In this document: positions 4,913-9,759 of the stretch, piece by piece
How positions within the stretch are numbered: position 1 is the stretch's first letter
Layout of the letters: the number at the start of each line of letters is the position of its first letter
DNA from: Paludibacteraceae bacterium
Lineage (GTDB): Bacteria > Bacteroidota > Bacteroidia > Bacteroidales > Paludibacteraceae
Reading direction: 5' to 3'
DNA length: 9,759 nucleotides
Assembly: GCA_904502115.1 (NCBI GenBank)
Contig: CAJGDW010000049.1
Location: forward strand, 1-9,759
Program-made: the position numbers and the translations under genes
The notes under the pieces: model-generated
The model's database searches: none
Told to the model about the DNA's origin: nothing
Seen by the model: only the letters and a program-made list of their open reading frames with translations

Positions 4913-6715
4913 TTAGTTAATAATTATGTTGTCTTTTGGGAACCTTAATTTAGGGTTATTTTCTAGCTTCACAAAACTCATCAGTAGGGTAATAAAACCA
5001 ACACGACCAATAAACATGATTAGGGCAACTAATAGTTTACTTAGGTTTCCTAGTTGCGGTGTTATGTTTAAACTCGAACCTACCGTCGAAAAAGCTGATA
5101 CGGTTTCAAAAAGTAATCCCTTATGTGGTAGGTTAGGTTCTAATATCATCAAAAGGATAAAAAAGAAAAGAATACAGAAGATGGAACTTATGATCACAGC
5201 CGAGGCTCGTCTGATGGAGTTTTCTGAAAGTTCACGGTTAAACAAAACTACATTGTTACGGCCTTTTACCACCGATATAAAACTGGCGATAGAAACAACA
5301 AAGGTGTTTATTTTAATACCACCCGCAGTAGATTGCGAACCTCCACCAATCCACATAAGTACCATGTAAATTAGTATTGTAATAAAGGAGAAATGTGCTA
5401 AATCTACGCTGCTGAATCCAGATGAACGTGGCGCTACTGCATTAAAAATACTGTGCACTATTTTATCAATAAATGGCAATTCTTTCAAAGCTCCATTCCA
5501 TTCAAGAATGGCAATAAGCAATGTTGCTATTATTAGCAAAGTAGCGGTTGTAGTAAGTACAATTCTGGTATTTAATTGTGTTAAGTGACTTACTTTGTTC
5601 ACTTGTTTTCTTCCAAACAGAGGTTGAATCCAACTTTTTAGATGATAGAATACGATTCGTTTAAAGTTCATCAATATGGGGAACCCTAGTCCTCCAAGCA
5701 CAATCAGCAATGATATGGTAAGGAAGAAAAAGTTGTGTCCTTGCATAAATGCAGGGTTCCCCACATGGCCTGGTATGGTAGAGAAACCGGCATTACAGAA
5801 AGCAGAAATGGAGTGAAAGCAAGAAAAGAAAATTTCTTGTCGCAAGGTCATGTCCATGGTTCCGTGTATACTTAACCAAATTAATAAGGCACCAATGCCT
5901 TCTATTACAAAGGTAAAAGTTAAAATATACAGCAGGGTAGATAAAAGGGAACTTAAAGTATCAGAACCAACCAAGTCGCGCAAGGCAAATTGATTGTACA
6001 ACCCAGAACCGCCCATAAAGAATAGAGCAAAGAAACTAGTAATGGTCATAACGCCCAATCCGCCAATTTGCACTAGCATGGCAATGATGAATTGACCCTC
6101 TACTGTAAATACTTGGGCAATATCGATCGGTGTTAACCCAGTTATACAAACAGCACTGGTAGAAATAAACAACGAATCTATAATAGATAACGAAACTCCT
6201 TCTTGGGTAGAACGTGGAAGCAATAGGAGTAATGTTCCAACAGAAATAATAATGGCAAATGCAGTAGCCATTAGTAAAGAGGGATTGGTTTGTTTATTAA
6301 TAAAACCAATTACGCTCCTAGAAATCTCAAGGATAGAGAACATTCCAAGTACCCCAATTTCAAATAGTTGGTGATTCAACCAATCAAAACTAGGTGGTAA
6401 AACCACAATGTGTTCTAATCCAATGGATACCAATAAAATCCCCCATAAGATAGTTGGGATAACTTTCTTTTTTGTAATTTTTTTCCATTGGAAGATAAAC
6501 GAACCTACGTAAGAAACGATGTAAATCCACCATGAGAAGTTGTAAATCTGTTTTAAAAGAGCATCTTCTTTAGGTTGCAACTCAAAACCATAGTCAATGA
6601 TAATGGCAGTAGTTGTAATAACGGCCACAATAAATATAGCAAGTTGTACCCATTTGGCAATGGTTTTGCTTAGTGAGGTTGCATAAGCATGTTGCTTTGT
6701 AGGTGACTTTTCCAT
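4913..6715 (-). CDS. TrkH/KtrB-family potassium uptake channel subunit
   Basis: This 600-residue inner-membrane protein is the K+ (possibly Na+-coupled) translocation subunit. The four pore loops of the TrkH/KtrB fold are visible, each with its filter glycine: SAVCITGLT (Gly193), SAFCNAGFS (Gly310), APRSSGFSS (Gly433) and SAFSTVGSS (Gly546). The conserved third-repeat loop IGGGSQSTAGGIK (456-468) and the membrane arginine in FIGRVGFITLL (Arg571) are present. KtrB proteins are about 450 residues. The extra ~140 residues at the N-terminus contain about four hydrophobic segments (roughly 21-41, 57-76, 86-105, 116-138) before the core begins near residue 146. It is the first gene of an operon with the TrkA-like gene. 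A TAnnTTTG box lies just upstream. Confidence 0.93.
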   Translation of the reverse strand: MEKSPTKQHAYATSLSKTIAKWVQLAIFIVAVITTTAIIIDYGFELQPKEDALLKQIYNFSWWIYIVSYVGSFIFQWKKITKKKVIPTILWGILLVSIGLEHIVVLPPSFDWLNHQLFEIGVLGMFSILEISRSVIGFINKQTNPSLLMATAFAIIISVGTLLLLLPRSTQEGVSLSIIDSLFISTSAVCITGLTPIDIAQVFTVEGQFIIAMLVQIGGLGVMTITSFFALFFMGGSGLYNQFALRDLVGSDTLSSLLSTLLYILTFTFVIEGIGALLIWLSIHGTMDMTLRQEIFFSCFHSISAFCNAGFSTIPGHVGNPAFMQGHNFFFLTISLLIVLGGLGFPILMNFKRIVFYHLKSWIQPLFGRKQVNKVSHLTQLNTRIVLTTTATLLIIATLLIAILEWNGALKELPFIDKIVHSIFNAVAPRSSGFSSVDLAHFSFITILIYMVLMWIGGGSQSTAGGIKINTFVVSIASFISVVKGRNNVVLFNRELSENSIRRASAVIISSIFCILFFFILLMILEPNLPHKGLLFETVSAFSTVGSSLNITPQLGNLSKLLVALIMFIGRVGFITLLMSFVKLENNPKLRFPKDNIIIN

Positions 6716-6731
6716 GGTGGTGATAATGAAA

Positions 6732-6739
6732 CAAAGATA
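6732..6739 (-). promoter_or_regulatory. -7 box for the trkH-trkA operon
   Basis: On the minus strand this reads TATCTTTG, an exact TAnnTTTG match. Transcription would begin about 10 nt before the trkH ATG at 6715, so the leader is very short. No convincing -33 TTTG is seen at the expected distance. Confidence 0.55.
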
Positions 6740-6761
6740 GAAAAAAAAATGTACATGCCTA

Positions 6762-6789
6762 TTTGATGCAATTTAATTTATTAACTTTG
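6762..6789 (+). promoter_or_regulatory. Promoter of the TPR gene (-33 TTTG, -7 TAACTTTG)
   Basis: TTTG at 6762-6765 and TAACTTTG at 6782-6789 match the Bacteroidota -33/-7 pair, with a 16-nt spacer that is slightly short of the usual 17-21. Transcription would start near 6796. It is divergent from the trkH promoter; the two -7 boxes are about 42 bp apart. Confidence 0.6.
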
Positions 6790-6827
6790 TTGCATAATGT
6801 TGACATTAAATGAATCTGCTACAATTT

Positions 6828-8450
6828 ATGAAAAGATTGCACTTATTTTTTGCCTTCCTTCTGCTAGTTTGTCCGCATGCAATAGCCCAAAAAGAGTCTT
6901 ATACATTTGATGATCTGTATAGATTAGCTCTAGAGAGTGCATTAGAATCTAAAAATGAAGAAGCTTTATTGTATTTGTCGAAAGCAAAAACATTGAATCC
7001 AACTTCGTCCGATGTTTATGCTATGAGCGGTTCTATCTCTTTTGGTTTGATAAAAGAATTGTGGGATAAGCAGTTGGTATCGAGAGATTCCATCGTTCAG
7101 ATGATTCCTGAATGTTTGAGTGATCTGAACAATTCAATTCTTTATTGGAACAATGAATCTTCCTGCTCGCTATCGCTGTTGTTGTATAATAGAGCTGATT
7201 TTTATGCTTTTATCGGTCATTACCAAAATTCTTATAACGATATTCAAGAGGCTTATCGTTCTCTTCAGAAAGATGAATACGACGTGGCAATTGATGTGCT
7301 ACTAGCGCGTGCAGAATACTACGAGGCGTTAGAGGAAGAAAAGAAATATCAGGCAGACATGAACGAGGCCTTAGAATATTGTAACAAAGGCATCAAAAGT
7401 GATCCTAAAAAACCAGATTATTATTCGAAGCGAATGAATATTTACTACCGATTGGGTAACTATAAATTGCTTATCGAATCAATAATTGACGGATTAGTGA
7501 AATTCCCCATTGAGCAATACGAAGAAATTGACGGATACGAAAAAGCCTTGAGGTTAGATATGGCGTATTGTAAAAAACTGGTCGATAAAAAGCTGAAGAA
7601 AGACCCGAATAACCCAGCATGGTTATATATCCAAGCGTTAATATCGTTCTATAACAGAGACTATGTTTTGGCGTTGCAACAATACGATGCCATGATAAAT
7701 AAGGTAGGACCTGCTTATCGATTGTATCATGCTAAATTTCTTTGCTACCACGATACCAGGTGTTACGACAAAGGCATGGCGGTATTAGAAAAGATGGAAC
7801 AACTCTACGATTCGATTGATGTGGACGATACTTTCTATAAAATGCAGTTGCATGTTATGAAAGGTGAGCACGAAAAAGTAGTAGAAATAGCAGATTATCT
7901 GCTTAATACTTTTGGTTACAATGCTGGAGTCCTACTGAATAGGGCGTATTCTTATCAAGCAATGAACCAGGATGCAAAAGCCATGGTAGACCTCAATACG
8001 GTGATAGCCAATGAACCTACCAACGTACGTGCTTACCTAAGGCGTTCCCGATTGCATCGCAAATACGGTGCCACCGAAATGGCAAAATTAGACGATGAAA
8101 TGGTATTAAAATACGATACGATATGCGATGGAAGCAGTGTTCGACATTATTCTTTATACTTCTTAGGACAAGAAGATGAGGCCATAAAATGGGTGGATGA
8201 CATTGTGGAGGGTTCTCCTAAAAGCATTAGTTGTCATTACGACCGTGCTTGCCTAATGTCGCTGATGGGAAAAACCGACGAAGCATTAAAAAGCCTGCGC
8301 CTTGCCATGGAACTGGGATTTGGCGATTTTGTCCATTTGATGCACGACGAAGACTTGAACAACCTACGTCAACTACCCGAATTTATTGAATTGGTATCAA
8401 AATACCAGCAGGTGCACGACGATTTTTGTTCCGAATTGGTAGCCCCATAA
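6828..8450 (+). CDS. Exported tetratricopeptide-repeat (TPR) protein
   Basis: A 540-residue protein counted from the ATG at 6828. This start gives a textbook signal peptide, MKRLHLFFAFLLLVCPHAIA, with cleavage before Gln21. The in-frame ATG at 6810 would add six residues, sits nearer the predicted transcript start, and cannot be excluded. After cleavage the chain is almost all helical TPR pairs: clear units near 25-58 (NEEALLYLSKAKTLNP), 119-147 (YNRADFYAFIGHYQNSYND), 367-400 (LLNRAYSYQAMNQDAKAM) and 465-500 (CHYDRACLMSLMGKTDEAL), with degenerate ones between. The C-terminal sequence ELGFGDFVHLMHDEDLNNLR with LPEFIELVSKY is the usual end-cap of Bacteroidota TPR proteins. It has no enzyme domain and no lipobox, so it is probably a periplasmic scaffold; its partner is unknown. 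rmuC follows 35 nt downstream in the same direction. Confidence 0.85.
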   Translation: MKRLHLFFAFLLLVCPHAIAQKESYTFDDLYRLALESALESKNEEALLYLSKAKTLNPTSSDVYAMSGSISFGLIKELWDKQLVSRDSIVQMIPECLSDLNNSILYWNNESSCSLSLLLYNRADFYAFIGHYQNSYNDIQEAYRSLQKDEYDVAIDVLLARAEYYEALEEEKKYQADMNEALEYCNKGIKSDPKKPDYYSKRMNIYYRLGNYKLLIESIIDGLVKFPIEQYEEIDGYEKALRLDMAYCKKLVDKKLKKDPNNPAWLYIQALISFYNRDYVLALQQYDAMINKVGPAYRLYHAKFLCYHDTRCYDKGMAVLEKMEQLYDSIDVDDTFYKMQLHVMKGEHEKVVEIADYLLNTFGYNAGVLLNRAYSYQAMNQDAKAMVDLNTVIANEPTNVRAYLRRSRLHRKYGATEMAKLDDEMVLKYDTICDGSSVRHYSLYFLGQEDEAIKWVDDIVEGSPKSISCHYDRACLMSLMGKTDEALKSLRLAMELGFGDFVHLMHDEDLNNLRQLPEFIELVSKYQQVHDDFCSELVAP

Positions 8451-8485
8451 GGGTGGTAAAATAAAGAGTTTTAAAGTAGTAGTCT

Positions 8486-9759
8486 ATGTTTTTGTATATC
8501 TTGTTAGCGGTATTGGGTGGTGCCTTGTTGGGTGCTTTGGTAGTTTATGTGGTTTTGCGTCAAAAACAATACGAGTGGCAAAGCCAGGCGCAACTGGCCA
8601 AGCAAGAGGCTGAATACACCAAGCAACAATTGCAAGAAGAGCAAAAACAAGCCTTGTCGAACAAACAATTGTGGCAAGCAGAAACCGAAAAGCGCTTGCA
8701 AGATGAGCGCGATATAGCAGCCAAACGCCTACAAGAAGAACGTGTTCATGCCGATAATTTGCGCCGCGAAGCCGACGAGCAATGGAACAAAAAATTAGAG
8801 GTGCTCAAAAATGAGATAAGCCGTATAACTCTTGAGCAATTGGCCAAAAAGCAAGATGCACTTCAAGATCAAAACCGTAGTCAGATGGGCGAACTGCTAC
8901 AACCCATTCGCGAAAAGTTTGCCGAGTTTGAAAAGTCGGTAAACGAGAGCAAGACCCAAAATGCGGTGCAAAAAGAAGACCTTAAGAAGAGTTTTGAGAG
9001 CATGATGAAGCTCTTTGAACAGCAGCAAAACCAAGCGGTAAACAGCCTAAAAGAGCAAACCGATAAAATAGGCAACGATGCTGCCAACCTTACCAAAGCC
9101 CTTAAAGGCGATAGCAAGATGCAAGGCGACTGGGGCGAAATGATTCTAGAAACCATTCTAGAGAACAGCGGTTTGGTAAAAGACGAGAATTACTTTTTGC
9201 AAGAAAACGTAAAAGACGAAGAGGGCAAAAATTACCGTCCCGACGTAATAGTAAAACTTCCCGAGGGCAGGGCAGTGGTAATCGATTCAAAGGTATCGCT
9301 AACTGCCTACGCCGATGCCATGGCAGCCGATGCCGAAGAAATTCGTACACAACGCATGGAGGCACACGTGCAAAGTGTGCTAAAACACATTGACGAGTTG
9401 GCCGCTAAAAAATACGATGCATTGGTGCCCAATGCCATTGGTTATGTGCTGATGTTTATTCCCAACGAGGCCGCTTACAGCGCCGCCCTAAAAGCGCGCC
9501 CACAGCTGTCGCAAGAAGCCTACAAAAAGCACATCATCGTTATATCGCCCAGCAATTTGCTTATGACCTTGCAACTAGCCTACAACCTATGGCAGTACGA
9601 CAAGCAAACCAAGAATGTCGAAAAAATAGTGCAAAGTGCTTCTGGATTGTACGATAAGGTGGCCTTGTTTCAAGATTCGTTCGAAAAAATTGGCAGTCAA
9701 ATTCAAACCTTATCTGCCACGTTCGAGTCGGCAAAAGGGCAACTAAGCGAAGGCAAGGG
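8486..9759 (+). CDS. rmuC: DNA recombination protein RmuC (3' end beyond the window)
   Basis: 424 complete codons are present; the gene runs off the right edge. Residues 2-24 form one membrane anchor (FLYILLAVLGGALLGALVVY). A long Gln/Glu/Lys-rich coiled coil follows at about 28-200. The RmuC nuclease-like domain then begins with GDSKMQGDWGEMILETIL (208-225), followed by YRPDVIVKLPEGRAVVIDSK (250-269) and PNAIGYVLMFIPNEAAY. Glu218, Asp253, Asp267 and Lys269 fit the E...D...DxK catalytic layout of the PD-(D/E)xK nuclease fold to which RmuC has been linked. RmuC limits inversions at short inverted repeats in Escherichia coli; its exact reaction is not settled. The start ATG at 8486 is the first in the open frame and places the membrane anchor at the N-terminus. 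The 35-nt gap to the TPR gene suggests shared transcription. Confidence 0.95.
   Translation, partial: MFLYILLAVLGGALLGALVVYVVLRQKQYEWQSQAQLAKQEAEYTKQQLQEEQKQALSNKQLWQAETEKRLQDERDIAAKRLQEERVHADNLRREADEQWNKKLEVLKNEISRITLEQLAKKQDALQDQNRSQMGELLQPIREKFAEFEKSVNESKTQNAVQKEDLKKSFESMMKLFEQQQNQAVNSLKEQTDKIGNDAANLTKALKGDSKMQGDWGEMILETILENSGLVKDENYFLQENVKDEEGKNYRPDVIVKLPEGRAVVIDSKVSLTAYADAMAADAEEIRTQRMEAHVQSVLKHIDELAAKKYDALVPNAIGYVLMFIPNEAAYSAALKARPQLSQEAYKKHIIVISPSNLLMTLQLAYNLWQYDKQTKNVEKIVQSASGLYDKVALFQDSFEKIGSQIQTLSATFESAKGQLSEGK

Noticed and set aside
4926..5369. A 147-residue open frame on the plus strand
   Set aside because: It lies wholly inside the well-supported TrkH coding region on the other strand and has no recognisable protein character.
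6828..6890. Lipoprotein signal on the TPR protein (Cys15 in LLLVC)
   Set aside because: The residue before Cys is Val rather than Gly/Ala/Ser, and a better signal peptidase I site (AIA before Gln21) follows.
8504..8701. Minus-strand frames at 8504-8701, 8881-9156 and 9102-9365
   Set aside because: They are complements of the rmuC coiled coil and nuclease domain; the Leu/Phe-rich translations reflect Gln/Lys codons read backwards.

Overview
The window looks like chromosomal DNA of a member of the Bacteroidota, probably Bacteroidales. The evidence is three -7 boxes of the TAnnTTTG type (2282-2289 and 6732-6739 on the minus strand, 6782-6789 on the plus strand), the absence of Shine-Dalgarno sequences before nearly every start codon, a tyrosine recombinase of the shufflon/invertase-like type common in Bacteroides, and overall similarity of the proteins to that phylum. 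No phage, plasmid or transposon gene set is present. The identifications rest on recognition of protein families and motifs; no database search was run.

Layout. (1) 1-295: the 3' end of a gene on the plus strand. It encodes a winged-helix domain typical of the C-terminus of AlbA_2/ATP-binding putative regulators, preceded by three tandem 11-bp repeats that can switch the reading frame. (2) 296-415: a short intergenic stretch with a perfect 11-bp inverted repeat. (3) 416-2241, minus strand: a two-gene operon. A PLP-dependent beta-eliminating lyase of the tryptophanase/tyrosine phenol-lyase family is followed 2 nt later by a 124-residue protein of unknown function. (4) 2242-2435: a divergent control region with four copies of TACCAWWWTTAC plus one degenerate copy. 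(5) 2436-3335: a divergently transcribed AraC-family regulator, ended by a clear intrinsic terminator. (6) 3405-4478: a solitary tyrosine recombinase. (7) 4482-6715, minus strand: a potassium-uptake operon, trkH/ktrB-like then a short trkA/ktrA-like gene that lacks the usual C-terminal ligand domain. (8) 6828-8450: an exported TPR protein. (9) 8486 to the end: rmuC, cut by the window edge.

How the genes work together. The AraC regulator, the operator array and the lyase operon form a self-contained module for regulated amino-acid cleavage to pyruvate, ammonia and an aromatic leaving group. Although proteins like this are usually named tryptophanase, the substrate-side residues here match tyrosine phenol-lyase. 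TrkH and the short TrkA would form a K+ uptake channel with its cytosolic nucleotide-binding gate. The TPR gene and rmuC lie in the same direction 35 nt apart and may be cotranscribed, with no obvious functional link.

The most unusual items are the frame-switching 11-bp repeat at the left edge, the multi-copy operator array between the lyase and its regulator, the tyrosine-phenol-lyase-like active site, and the C-terminally short TrkA lying 3 nt from the convergent recombinase gene.
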